A stretch of DNA of 26,538 bases from UCB3 sp964415605 (lineage in GTDB: Bacteria > Chloroflexota > Anaerolineae > Epilineales > Epilineaceae): NCBI GenBank assembly GCA_964415605.1, contig CAYQBA010000050.1:1-26538 (forward strand), written 5' to 3'. The translations under genes were made by a program, and so were the position numbers. Of the stretch, positions 14,025-22,599 are shown piece by piece. Within the stretch, counting starts at the first letter, position 1. Every line of letters begins with the position of its first letter. The notes below the pieces were generated by a model, which saw only the letters and a program-made list of their open reading frames with translations, was not told the DNA's origin and made no database searches.

Positions 14025-16261
14025 TCACCGACCGCTCCAGAACGTCCCCTCGCAGCCCGCGGCGATCGCCATGAACGCCGCGACGACGTCGCCGCGGCCG
14101 GTGGTCAGGCGCAGCCGGGCGGGATCGCCGGCGATCGACGCCAGGAGCCGTGCGTCGACCTCGCGCCCGAGGCCAACGGCGTGGAGCGTGATGCCCGCGG
14201 CCCGGGCCGCGTCCGCCTCGGCAATGACCGCCGCCGGCGTCGATGGGTAGGCCCGACCATCGGTGAGCAGCACGATCGCCGGTTGCCGGGACGATGCGCC
14301 GCCCGCCGCCGCCAGATGCGCGCGCGCCTCCCGCAGCCCCGCGTCGATCGCCGTGCCGTCCGCCAGCGGCAGCGCGGCGAGGGCGGCGCGGAGGACGGCC
14401 GGATCGCCGGACAGCGGCGCCGCCAGACGTGCCGCCCGGTCGAACGTCACGAGCGCCACCCGGTCGCGCGGCGTCAGCTGGCCGGCGAGCGCGTCGACCG
14501 CGGCCACCGCCGCCTCGAGCTTGGTCCCCCCGCCCGCAACCTGCTCGGCCATGCTGCTCGACGTGTCGAGCACCACGACGGCGTCGACCGGCACGCGATC
14601 GGGGCAGGCCTCGCGCAGCGCCACCGGTAGGAAGACCCGCCGGCTGAAGTCCGGCCCGCCGAACTTCAGCGTCGGCGTCGGACGCGGGGTCTCGGTCGCC
14701 GGGGTGCCGGGGGTCGCCGAGGGCGGCCGCGGGGAGGCCGGCGTCGCGGTCGGCGCGGTCGACGGCGGGTTCCCGGCCGTGATCGGCGCCGAACGGGCTT
14801 CGATCCGCCGGGCCGAATGGCGCGCGAAGGCCGCGTCGATGGTCATGTCGAGCGACCCGACGCCGTCGTCAACCGCCTCGACATCGAACGCGAGATCCAC
14901 CCCGTCGCGCGGGAACGCCGCGACGTCCCAGCGCGCCGAGCGCGCGTCCGCGGCGGCCGGCGGCACCGACCACGAGCCCGGCACGAGCCGCAGGTGCGGC
15001 GGGACATTCAGCGCCAGGTCGACCGCGTCGATGCGCCGATCGCTGACGAGCCGATCGGTGACGGCGGCGAACACCGGACCGTAGTCAGCGGTGCTGGCGA
15101 TCCCGTGGAAGTGGCCGGGCGAGGTGGCCGCCTGCTGCATGCAGGCGACATCGCAGCCATTGGCCTCCATGCAGACGACGTGCACTTCGACACCCTCGGC
15201 CTTGGCGCGCGCCGCCGCGTCGAGCACCGGCGAGCAGCCCGCGTTGTTCGCGCCGTCGGTGAAGAGCACGAGATCCTCGTGGCCGGGCGATGGGCGGCCG
15301 TCCTTGAGGGCGTCCCACCCGGCGAGCACGCCCAGGTCGATGCGGGTGCCGCCGTTGGCGGGAATGGTCTGGACGCACTTCCGCAGCGCGGCGGTGTCGC
15401 GCGTCAACGCGCAGCTCGTGCTGGCCACGCTGTTGAAGTGGACGACGGCCGCCTTCCAGAGGCTCGAGCCGGTCTGCTCGAAGCCATCGACCATCGCCAG
15501 GAGCGCCGCCTTGAGCAGCGGGTTGTCGTTGGTCATCGACCCCGAGGCGTCGGCGACGATGGCCACGTGGGTGTCGTCGGGCAGCTCGGGCGGTGCGAAG
15601 CTCAGGTTGAAGCGCGCGCGGCCGATCGCGCCGACGGGGAGCGGGGCCGCATCGACGCCCCACGCCGGCCGGGCCTCGGGCGGCGCCGGCACCGGCGTGG
15701 GCGACGGGGCACCGGGCACGGCCAGCACCTGGACAAACGGGACCGGGTACGTGGCGGCACCGACGGCGTTCGTGCTGTCGACGAACTCAGCCCGCGCCGC
15801 GACGTTCGTGGGGTGCTGGCCGACCTCGCGCGGGCGGACCTTGAAGGTCACGGTCATCCCCTCGGCGGGTTGGAAGTACTGCAGCCAGGTCAGCGTCCGG
15901 CCGTCGGGCGAGACGTCGGCCGCCGGGATGGGGCTGTCCGGGACGAGGTCCATGTTGGGCGGCAGGCTGTCGACGANNNNNNNNNNNNNNNNNNNNNNNN
16001 NNNNNNNNNNNNNNNNNNNNNNNNNNNNNNNNNNNNNNNNNNNNNNNNNNNNNNNNNNNNNNNNNNNNNNNNNNNNCACGCGCTCGGGCCTGGCGTGGGC
16101 GTGGCGGGCGCTTGCGGGTCGGGCGTCGACGTCGGCTGCGGCTGGGCCCATGCCGCTTGGGGGCCGGTGGCCAGCCCGAATGCCGTCGTGAGGACCGCGG
16201 CGATGAGGGACCCCGCCGCGACCGTCGCGATCGCGCGGGCCAGGAAGTGGTTTGATCGCAT
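14025..16261 (-). CDS. Secreted protein with two von Willebrand A domains (gap inside)
   Basis: The start is ATG 16261 with AAGGAG 7 nt upstream, followed by a clear signal peptide (MRSNHFLARAIAT, a hydrophobic core, then QAAWAQ) and a Pro/Thr linker. After the 100-N gap comes a DUF11-like beta segment (LPPNMDLVPDSP). VWA domain 1 follows, with MIDAS DASGSM at 15534-15551 and TDGANN further on. A Pro/Thr linker ending in RRVFLPVAL leads to VWA domain 2, with DTSSSM at 14550-14567 and TDGRAY. VWA domains bind protein ligands through a metal ion, so adhesion or surface assembly is likely. The two sides of the gap are out of frame for a 100-nt gap, so the true gap length must leave remainder 2 on division by 3. 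Confidence 0.85.
15977..16076. other. Assembly gap (100 N)
   Basis: Exactly 100 N, a conventional placeholder rather than a measured length. It falls inside the VWA gene between the signal peptide plus linker and the first conserved segment. Confidence 0.99.
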
Positions 16262-16707
16262 GTCATGCTCCTTCGTCGCGGGGAACCGGCGCCACCGTTG
16301 CCCCTGGGACCGCGGGCGCTCCGCCCGCTCCGGCCGTGCCGCCCAACCGCGACACGCCCGTTGGTCACCCAGCTCCGGCGGGTGGTTCCATCCACGGCGT
16401 GCCGGCAGGCCACGCCGCCGCGTCGCAGTGAACACGGTCCGGTAAGCCACGCCCCCGGTGATGCGTCTCACATCCATCGACAGACGCCCGCCGTCGATCT
16501 TGCGACGGCCCGGCTTCCCGGCGATCGTCGCCGCCCCGCGGCCGTCGCGTAACCACGGCGTTTCCCTACCGATGCGGACCCGTCACAATCACCCTGGCCG
16601 GATCGTCGTGGAAGCTGGCGACGGACGACACGGCCGGCGCCCCGCAGCGCAGGGCGAAAACCCCGCCGCCGGACCCATTTTCCGTTGAATCCATAAGGAG
16701 ACCCGTG
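16262..16707. other. Divergent intergenic region, 446 bp
   Basis: It separates the VWA gene (minus) from the propeller-like protein (plus). The edges hold both ribosome binding sites (AAGGAG at 16695-16700 on plus). Minor GC hairpins occur, for example GGCGTG/CACGCC at 16396-16416. No -10/-35 pair is convincing, and no riboswitch consensus could be matched. Confidence 0.5.
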
Positions 16708-17922
16708 ATGCAATCCCTGAAAGCACAGGTGTTGAACATCCTCGCCGCCAGCGCGACCGCCGGTGTCGCCATCGCCGCGGCCGTCGCCCTCCCGAGCCCC
16801 GCCCCCGTCGCCGCCCAGCCCGCGCCGACCGGCCACGACCAGGCCCAGGCCGACGTCGTCTACGTCCCCGAGCGCGAGGAGTACGTGCTGGTGTGGGTCG
16901 AGGACCGCGGCGCCGGCAACCGCATCTTCGCCAAGCGCGTGCGCGCCAACGGCCTGCCCGTCGGCGGCCGGAGTGCCGGCGACTGGGAGCTGACCGGTGC
17001 CACCGGCGCCGGCGCCGCCGCCGGCCAGAAGGGCGATCAGCTCGCCCCGGCGATCATCGGCGACCTCGTCGTGTGGAGCGAGAAGGCCCCCGGCGCCGCC
17101 GACTACAACCTGTACGCCCAGCGCCTGTTCGAGAACGGACGCGCCAACGGGCGGCCGCGACTCCTCCTCGATCGGCCCGGCGACCAGATGTACCCCGACG
17201 TCATCCGCGCCGCGCGCGGCGGCGACGAGTACCTCGTGGTGTGGAGCGAGAACACCAACGACGGCGGCGACGTCATGGGCGTGCGCTTGAACAGCGCGCT
17301 CCTGGCGCGCGGCGCGCCGTTCGCGGTGGCCAGCGGCCCGAGCCGGGCCGAGGATCCCACCATCGCGCGCGACCTCAGCGACAACGACAGCCTGCTCGTG
17401 CTGTTCACCGACGACCGCGCCGGCAACAAGGACATCTACGGCATGCGGATCCTCGAGAGCGGCCTGCCGCGCGGCGGAGCCGGCGCCGGCGAGTTCCCGG
17501 TGATCCAGGGCCCCGCCGACGCGTACGCGCCGTCGATCGTCGTGACGCAGCGATCCGACCGGCCCGGCGGGCGCACGGCGTCCGGATCGCCCGGCAGCGA
17601 CCTGCTCGACGCCCGGGGCCTGGTGGCGTGGACCACCGACGACGCCGTCGACGGGCCCGACGTGCTTGGCCAGCGGCTGTTCGCCAACGGCCTGCCGCTC
17701 GGGGCGCCCTTCGGCATCGCCGGCGGCCCCGGCGTCCAGACCATGCCCGCCGTAGCGTTCAAGGTGGAGCCGGGTCGCACCGAGAGCGACCTCGACGCCC
17801 AGTGGCTGGCCGTCTGGGCCCACCAGCCGGTCGATGCCGCCAGCACGCTCGACGTCCACGCCGTCGAGATCGAGATCAACGGCATCAGCCGCCGCCCCGA
17901 GCGGGCGCTCGTCGCCGACTGA
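16708..17922 (+). CDS. Secreted propeller-like repeat protein
   Basis: A 404-residue protein with a signal peptide (AASATAGVAIAAAVAL, cleavage probably after VAAQ). Six repeats follow a common pattern, a V-x-W strand, a polar loop, then a D-I-Y-G-x-R-L-like strand ending in N-G-L-P: LVWVEDRG, LVVWSEKA, LVVWSENT, LVLFTDDRA, LVAWTTDD and LAVWAHQP. Six such four-strand units would make one beta-propeller. The pattern is common in secreted proteins of filamentous Chloroflexota-like bacteria, where the role is unknown. AAGGAG is 7 nt before ATG 16708; the GTG at 16705 is too close. A strong hairpin follows the stop. Confidence 0.82.
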   Translation: MQSLKAQVLNILAASATAGVAIAAAVALPSPAPVAAQPAPTGHDQAQADVVYVPEREEYVLVWVEDRGAGNRIFAKRVRANGLPVGGRSAGDWELTGATGAGAAAGQKGDQLAPAIIGDLVVWSEKAPGAADYNLYAQRLFENGRANGRPRLLLDRPGDQMYPDVIRAARGGDEYLVVWSENTNDGGDVMGVRLNSALLARGAPFAVASGPSRAEDPTIARDLSDNDSLLVLFTDDRAGNKDIYGMRILESGLPRGGAGAGEFPVIQGPADAYAPSIVVTQRSDRPGGRTASGSPGSDLLDARGLVAWTTDDAVDGPDVLGQRLFANGLPLGAPFGIAGGPGVQTMPAVAFKVEPGRTESDLDAQWLAVWAHQPVDAASTLDVHAVEIEINGISRRPERALVAD

Positions 17923-17935
17923 TCGCGGCGCGTGA

Positions 17936-17970
17936 GGCCGGCGGGGCGTGCGCGGCGCGCCCCGCCGGCC
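17936..17970 (+). terminator. Terminator after the propeller-like gene
   Basis: GGCCGGCGGGGCG (17936-17948) and CGCCCCGCCGGCC (17958-17970) form a perfect 13-bp stem with a 9-nt loop, 13 nt after the stop codon. No U-tract. Confidence 0.6.
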
Positions 17971-18015
17971 CCGCCGATGCCGTGACGCCGCGCGCGGTGC
18001 GTGCCGGCCCCTGGC

Positions 18016-18044
18016 TTGCCCCCCTCCCCGCCCCGTGATACCGT
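18016..18044 (+). promoter_or_regulatory. Promoter of the aminotransferase gene
   Basis: TTGCCC (18016-18021), a 17-bp spacer and TACCGT (18039-18044) preceded by TGA. Expected transcription start is near 18051, only a few bases before GTG 18055, so the mRNA would have almost no leader; no Shine-Dalgarno is visible. Confidence 0.4.
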
Positions 18045-18054
18045 ATCGCCCATC

Positions 18055-19299
18055 GTGACCCGACCCGCCGCTCCCCCGCCGCCCACGACGCCGCCGACCG
18101 CCGCCGACGCTCCGGCGTTTGCGCTCAGCCGGGAGGCCCAGGCCCTCAAGCGGTCGATGATGCGCGAGCTGATCGCCGTCACCGCGCGCCCCGGGATCAT
18201 CTCGTTCGCCGGCGGCCTGCCCGCCCCCGAGCTGCTGCCCGTCGACGCGTGGGCCGCGTGCACGGCGCGCGTGCTGGCGGAGGACGGGCCGCGGGCGCTC
18301 CAGTACGGACCGCCGTTCCCGCCGCTGCAAGCCCAGATCGCGGCGCTCATGCGCCAGCGCGGGGCCGACGTCGACCCTGACCAGGTGTTCATCACCAGCG
18401 GCTGCCAACAGGGCCTCCACATCGCCGGGCGGCTGCTGATGGACCCCGACAGCGCCGTGGTGCTGGACCGCTACGTGTTCCCCGGCGTGCGCCAGGCGTT
18501 CACCGGCTTCCAGCGCGACCCGCGCGAGGTGCCGAGCGACGTCGCGACCGGCCTCGACCTCGACGCCGTGGCCGCCGCCGCGGCCCGCCGGCCGGCGCCG
18601 CGCGCCATCGTCGTCGTGCCCGACTTCCACAACCCGCTCGGGGTCAGCCTGGGCGAGGCCGCCCGCGAACGCCTGGTCGAGATCAGCCGTACCACGGGCG
18701 TGCCGCTCGTCGAGGACGACCCCTACGGCTGGCTGCAGTTCGACGGTGAGCCGGCGCGGCCCCTCGTCGCCCGCGACCCCCACCGCGTGATCTATCTCGG
18801 CTCGTTCTCCAAGACCGTCGCGCCGGCCTTGCGGGCCGGCTGGCTCGTCGCGCCGCCGCGCCTCGTCGACAAGCTTCGCGTGATCAAGGAGAGCGTCGAC
18901 CTCGAGACCAGCGCGCTGATCCAGCGCACGCTCTCGGCGTTCCTGGCCGAGGGCCACCTCGACGCGCACCTGGCCCGCGTGCGCGCGACGTACCGCGCGC
19001 GCCGCGACCGCATGGTCGACCTCATCGCCCGGCACTTCCCGCCCGGCACGCGGTGGTCCATGCCGCGCGGCGGCATGTTCATCTGGGCCGAGCTGCCCGG
19101 GGACGTCGACACGCTCGCGCTCCTCCCGGCCGCCATCGAGGCCGGCGTGGCCTACATCCCCGGCGCCGCCTTCGCGTCCGCTGGAGGCCACGACGCCATG
19201 CGCCTGAACTTCTCCAACGCGTCGCCCGAACACCTCGAGAGCGGCCTGGAGACGCTCGGCCGCGTGCTCCGCACGGGCCGGTCCGGCCGGCCCGCGTGA
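18055..19299 (+). CDS. PLP-dependent class I/II aminotransferase, probably aromatic
   Basis: A fold-type I aminotransferase of 414 residues in the 2-aminoadipate/MocR-like branch but without a GntR DNA-binding domain. Landmarks are GIISFAGGLPAPELLP near residue 45, TSGCQQGL, PDFHNPLGV, VEDDPYGWL, the PLP lysine K253 in SFSKTVAPALRAGW and the substrate-carboxylate arginine in RLNFSNA. It lies directly upstream of hpd and hmgA, so tyrosine to 4-hydroxyphenylpyruvate is the likely reaction, though the family also takes other amino acids. GTG 18055 is chosen because the promoter lies just before it. The first 25 residues are a Pro-rich tail. Confidence 0.85.
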   Translation: MTRPAAPPPPTTPPTAADAPAFALSREAQALKRSMMRELIAVTARPGIISFAGGLPAPELLPVDAWAACTARVLAEDGPRALQYGPPFPPLQAQIAALMRQRGADVDPDQVFITSGCQQGLHIAGRLLMDPDSAVVLDRYVFPGVRQAFTGFQRDPREVPSDVATGLDLDAVAAAAARRPAPRAIVVVPDFHNPLGVSLGEAARERLVEISRTTGVPLVEDDPYGWLQFDGEPARPLVARDPHRVIYLGSFSKTVAPALRAGWLVAPPRLVDKLRVIKESVDLETSALIQRTLSAFLAEGHLDAHLARVRATYRARRDRMVDLIARHFPPGTRWSMPRGGMFIWAELPGDVDTLALLPAAIEAGVAYIPGAAFASAGGHDAMRLNFSNASPEHLESGLETLGRVLRTGRSGRPA

Positions 19300-19322
19300 G
19301 GCCGATTCCGCCGAACGGCTGA

Positions 19323-19351
19323 TTGAGAGATCGGCGGCGCCGGGCTATAAT
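19323..19351 (+). promoter_or_regulatory. Promoter of hpd-hmgA
   Basis: TTGAGA (19323-19328), a 17-bp spacer and a perfect TATAAT (19346-19351). It is the best sigma-70-type promoter in the window and implies that hpd-hmgA can be transcribed independently of the aminotransferase gene. Confidence 0.75.
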
Positions 19352-19383
19352 CCCGGCATCATCGAGGGCATAGGAGGCATGCC

Positions 19384-20514
19384 ATGACGGTTCTGCAAGA
19401 AACCACGCGGCCGATCACCCAGGAGGCCGATTTCCTCAAGCTGAAGGACCTCGACCACGTCGAGTTCTGGGTCGGCAACGCGTACCAGGCCGCCTACTAC
19501 TGGCAGCACGCCTTCGGTTTCAGGCCCGTGGCGTATTCCGGGCTCGAGACCGGCAACCGGAGCACGTGCAGCTACGTGCTCGAGCAGGGCAAGGCCCGCT
19601 TCGTCGTCACCAGCCCGTACCACCCCGACAGCGAGGTCGGCGCCCACCACCTCGTTCACGGCGACGGCGTCAAGGTCATCGCGTTCCAGGTTGCCGACGT
19701 CGAGCAGGCCTACGAGGCCACGACCTCGCGCGGCGCCCAGGGCCTCCAGCCCCCGGCCGAGATCCGCGACGACTTCGGCGTCCTGCGCCACGCCAGCATC
19801 GCCGCCTACGGCGACACCGTGCACCGGTTCATCGACCGCGGCGACTACGCCGGCGCGTTCCTGCCGACGTTCCGGCCGCACCAGCCGCTCGGCGAGGTCA
19901 AGCCGGTGGGCCTGGCCCACATCGACCACATGGTCGGCAACGTCCAGCTCGGCAAGATGAACCACTGGGTCCACTGGTACCATCAGGTCATGGGCTTCCG
20001 CCAGCTCAAGCACTTCGACGACAAGGACATCTCCACCGAGTACTCCGCGCTGATGAGCAAGGTGATGGAGAACGGCACCGGCCGCATCAAGTTCCCCATC
20101 AACGAGCCGGCCGAGGGTCTTCGCAAGAGCCAAATCGAGGAGTACCTGGACTACTACCACGGCCCCGGCGTGCAGCACATCGCCATGAGCACCGGCGACA
20201 TCCTGGGCACCGTGGCGGCGCTGCGCGCGCGCGGCGTCGGCTTCCTGCGCGTGCCCGACACCTACTACGACATGCTGCCCGAGCGCGTCGGCAAGATCGA
20301 CGAGGACCTCGACGCCATCCGCGAGCTCGGCGTCCTGGTCGACCGCGACGACGAGGGCTACCTGCTGCAGATCTTCACCAAGCCGATCCAAGACCGCCCG
20401 ACGCTGTTCGTCGAGATCATCGAGCGCCACGGCGCGCGCGGCTTCGGCAAGGGCAACTTCAAGGCGTTGTTCGAATCGCTCGAGGCCGAGCAGGCCAAGC
20501 GCGGGAACCTGTAA
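19384..20514 (+). CDS. hpd: 4-Hydroxyphenylpyruvate dioxygenase
   Basis: Converts 4-hydroxyphenylpyruvate and O2 to homogentisate and CO2, the second step of tyrosine breakdown. It has 376 residues with two vicinal-oxygen-chelate halves. The iron ligands of the C-terminal half are H182 (in HIDHMVGN), H265 (in GPGVQHIAM) and E344 (in TLFVEIIER). The conserved C-terminal GFGKGNFKALFESLE helix that closes the active site is present. AGGAGG at 19372-19377 is 6 nt before the ATG. hmgA starts 16 bp after the stop. Confidence 0.97.
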   Translation: MTVLQETTRPITQEADFLKLKDLDHVEFWVGNAYQAAYYWQHAFGFRPVAYSGLETGNRSTCSYVLEQGKARFVVTSPYHPDSEVGAHHLVHGDGVKVIAFQVADVEQAYEATTSRGAQGLQPPAEIRDDFGVLRHASIAAYGDTVHRFIDRGDYAGAFLPTFRPHQPLGEVKPVGLAHIDHMVGNVQLGKMNHWVHWYHQVMGFRQLKHFDDKDISTEYSALMSKVMENGTGRIKFPINEPAEGLRKSQIEEYLDYYHGPGVQHIAMSTGDILGTVAALRARGVGFLRVPDTYYDMLPERVGKIDEDLDAIRELGVLVDRDDEGYLLQIFTKPIQDRPTLFVEIIERHGARGFGKGNFKALFESLEAEQAKRGNL

Positions 20515-20530
20515 AGGACGCGACGACCAC

Positions 20531-21730
20531 ATGTACTACCAGCGCATGGGCCAGATCCCCGCCAAGCGCCACACGCAGTTCCGGCGGCCGGACGGGAGCC
20601 TCTTTCGCGAAGAGGTCATGGGCGTGGCGGGGTTCGCCGGCATCCAGAGCATCCTCTACCACCACTACGACCCCACGCGCGTGCTGCGCGTCGAGAAGGT
20701 CGCCGACGCCAAGGTCGAGTACGCCGACTTCGGGCCCTTGCGCCACCGGCACTTCTCGACCGCGAACGTGCCCGCCGGCGGCGACGCCGTCACCGGTCGC
20801 CAGGTGCTGATCGGCAACGCCGACATCACGATGGCCGTGGCGCGGCCGACCGAGCCGATGACGTACTTCTACCGCAACGGCCAGAACTACGAGTGCATCT
20901 TCGTGTGCGAGGGCCGCGGCACGCTCCACAGCATCTTCGGCCGGATGGGCTTCGAGCCGGGCGACTACATCACCATCCCGTACAGCGTCACGTGGCGCAT
21001 GGACTTCGAGACCGACGAGAACCGGCTGCTCGTCTTCGAGAGCCCGAGCCAGGTCACCACGCCCCAGCGCTATCGCAACTGGTACGGCCAGCTCCTCGAG
21101 CACTCGCCGTTCTGCGAGCGCGACTTCCGGTCCCCCAGCACCCTCGAGACGTTTGACGAGCTCGGCGAGTTCGAGATCCGCGTCAAGGCGCGCGACGAGA
21201 TCACCGCGCACTGGCTGGACCACCACCCCTTCGACGTCGTCGGCTGGGACGGCCACGTCTACCCGTGGATCTTCAACATCCGCGACTTCGAGCCGATCAC
21301 CGGCCGCGTCCACCAGCCGCCGCCCGTGCACCAGACGTTCGAGGGCGAGGGCTACGTCATCTGCTCGTTCGTGCCGCGCCTCTTCGACTACCACCCGCAA
21401 TCCATCCCGGCGCCCTACAACCACGCCAACGTCAACTCCGACGAGGTGTTGTTCTACTTCGACGGCGACTTCATGAGCCGCAAGGGCGTGGGGCAGTACG
21501 ACATCACGCTGCACCCGTCGGGCCTGCCGCACGGACCGCATCCCGGCACGGTCGAGGCATCGCTGGGCAAGCCGGCCACGGCCGAGACCGCGGTGATGAT
21601 GGACACGTTCCGACCGCTGCACGTCACGGCGGCCGCGCTGGCCCTCGAGAACCCGGACTACGCCTACAGCTGGATCCCGCGCCGGCACAACGGCCACGCG
21701 GAGGTGACGCCGGCCGACGCCGCGCGCTGA
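20531..21730 (+). CDS. hmgA: Homogentisate 1,2-dioxygenase
   Basis: Opens the ring of homogentisate to maleylacetoacetate, the third step of tyrosine breakdown. It is a 399-residue cupin-fold enzyme, near the length of the shorter bacterial form (the human enzyme is 445). The iron-site region is HANVNSDEV, starting at H298 with the acidic ligand E305 (or D304), and LHPSGLPHGPHPG with H334 as the likely third ligand. An AAAGGA about 12 nt upstream is a weak ribosome binding site. maiA and fahA, needed to finish the pathway, are not in the window. Confidence 0.94.
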   Translation: MYYQRMGQIPAKRHTQFRRPDGSLFREEVMGVAGFAGIQSILYHHYDPTRVLRVEKVADAKVEYADFGPLRHRHFSTANVPAGGDAVTGRQVLIGNADITMAVARPTEPMTYFYRNGQNYECIFVCEGRGTLHSIFGRMGFEPGDYITIPYSVTWRMDFETDENRLLVFESPSQVTTPQRYRNWYGQLLEHSPFCERDFRSPSTLETFDELGEFEIRVKARDEITAHWLDHHPFDVVGWDGHVYPWIFNIRDFEPITGRVHQPPPVHQTFEGEGYVICSFVPRLFDYHPQSIPAPYNHANVNSDEVLFYFDGDFMSRKGVGQYDITLHPSGLPHGPHPGTVEASLGKPATAETAVMMDTFRPLHVTAAALALENPDYAYSWIPRRHNGHAEVTPADAAR

Positions 21731-21782
21731 GCCGAGCCCCGCGGATCAGGCCAACCCGGCGCCCGACCGGCGCGCGGGCATT

Positions 21783-21816
21783 GCGACGGGAGCGATCGGC
21801 CGATCGTTCCCGTCGC
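21783..21816 (+). terminator. 34-bp near-perfect palindrome after hmgA
   Basis: Two 17-bp arms (21783-21799 and 21800-21816) meet without a spacer and match except for one G-T wobble pair. Placed 52 bp after the hmgA stop and before the next promoter, it most likely ends the tyrosine operon; a protein-binding role is also possible. Confidence 0.55.
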
Positions 21817-21851
21817 GCCATCGTCGCCTCTGTGGACGGCGCGCGCACTGT

Positions 21852-21880
21852 TTGACGCCCTGTTTGTGGCGTGCTACTGT
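21852..21880 (+). promoter_or_regulatory. Promoter of the metalloprotease gene
   Basis: TTGACG (21852-21857), a 17-bp spacer and TACTGT (21875-21880) preceded by TGC, an extended -10. Transcription near 21887 gives a leader of about 90 nt before the GTG start. Confidence 0.55.
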
Positions 21881-21978
21881 AACCTGGCTGTAACTCCGGC
21901 CCCCTTGGATCGCCACGCCGCAACCCGCGGTCGGACCCGCAACCCTCGACACGTCCATCCACAGCACAGGAGGCATCC

Positions 21979-22557
21979 GTGAAGCGAGGCTCGTCGACGG
22001 CCCTGCTCGCACTCGCATTGGCCCTCGCCAGCACCCTGGCGTCGAGCGCCCACGTCGGCGCCTGGAACCCCATCGGCCCGAAGTGGCCGACGAACACCGC
22101 GCAGTACGACAAGCACACGCTGGCCTCGAACTGGCAGAGCGTCGCCGACTTCGGCGCCGTCCAGTGGGACAACGTCACGCCGTCCCCCTGGGACTGGGTC
22201 TCCAACAACAGCAGCAACAACGACATCACCCGTGGGTCCATCGACGGCAACCGGGGGACGCTGGCGGTGACCAACATCTACTACTCCGGCAACACCATCA
22301 CGCGCATCACGATGAAGTTCGACTCGGCCGAGAGTTGGTACCTCAGCTCCGGCACGCCCGGCAGCGGCCAGATCGACGGCCGCTCCGTGGCCGCGCACGA
22401 GTTCGGCCACGGCATCGGGGTGGGGCACACCCAGTCGAGCAACTGCCCCAGCAACAGCAATCGGGCCACGATGTGCTCGTCGTACATCATCGGCACCAGC
22501 TACCAGCGGTCGCTCGAGACCGACGACCGCAACGCCATCAACAGCCTGTACCCGTAA
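21979..22557 (+). CDS. Secreted matrixin-type metalloprotease
   Basis: A 192-residue zinc peptidase of the metzincin clan. The full motif HExGHxxGxxH reads HEFGHGIGVGH at 140-150: zinc ligands H140, H144 and H150, catalytic E141. The Met-turn is M165 in ATMCSSY. A signal peptide (LLALALALASTLASSAHVGA) covers the first 28 residues or so, and there is no long propeptide, so latency may depend on a partner. AGGAGG lies about 6 nt before GTG 21979. The next gene, 42 bp downstream, is also exported and probably in the same operon. Confidence 0.9.
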   Translation: MKRGSSTALLALALALASTLASSAHVGAWNPIGPKWPTNTAQYDKHTLASNWQSVADFGAVQWDNVTPSPWDWVSNNSSNNDITRGSIDGNRGTLAVTNIYYSGNTITRITMKFDSAESWYLSSGTPGSGQIDGRSVAAHEFGHGIGVGHTQSSNCPSNSNRATMCSSYIIGTSYQRSLETDDRNAINSLYP

Positions 22558-22599
22558 CCCCATCCCCACGTGACCACACAGGACCAAGAGGAGACAGTG

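Noticed and set aside
16262..16480. Possible riboswitch upstream of the VWA gene (minus strand)
   Set aside because: Compared with what I recall of c-di-GMP-I, cobalamin and glycine riboswitch consensus; the conserved cores are missing, leaving only generic GC hairpins.
16468..19233. A 921-residue open frame on the minus strand
   Set aside because: It is antisense to the propeller-like gene and the aminotransferase and has the same low-complexity composition.
19379..19387. Two-codon ORF ATG-CCA-TGA overlapping the hpd start
   Set aside because: AGGAGG is 1 nt from this ATG and 6 nt from the hpd ATG, so the former is unlikely to initiate; a chance overlap.
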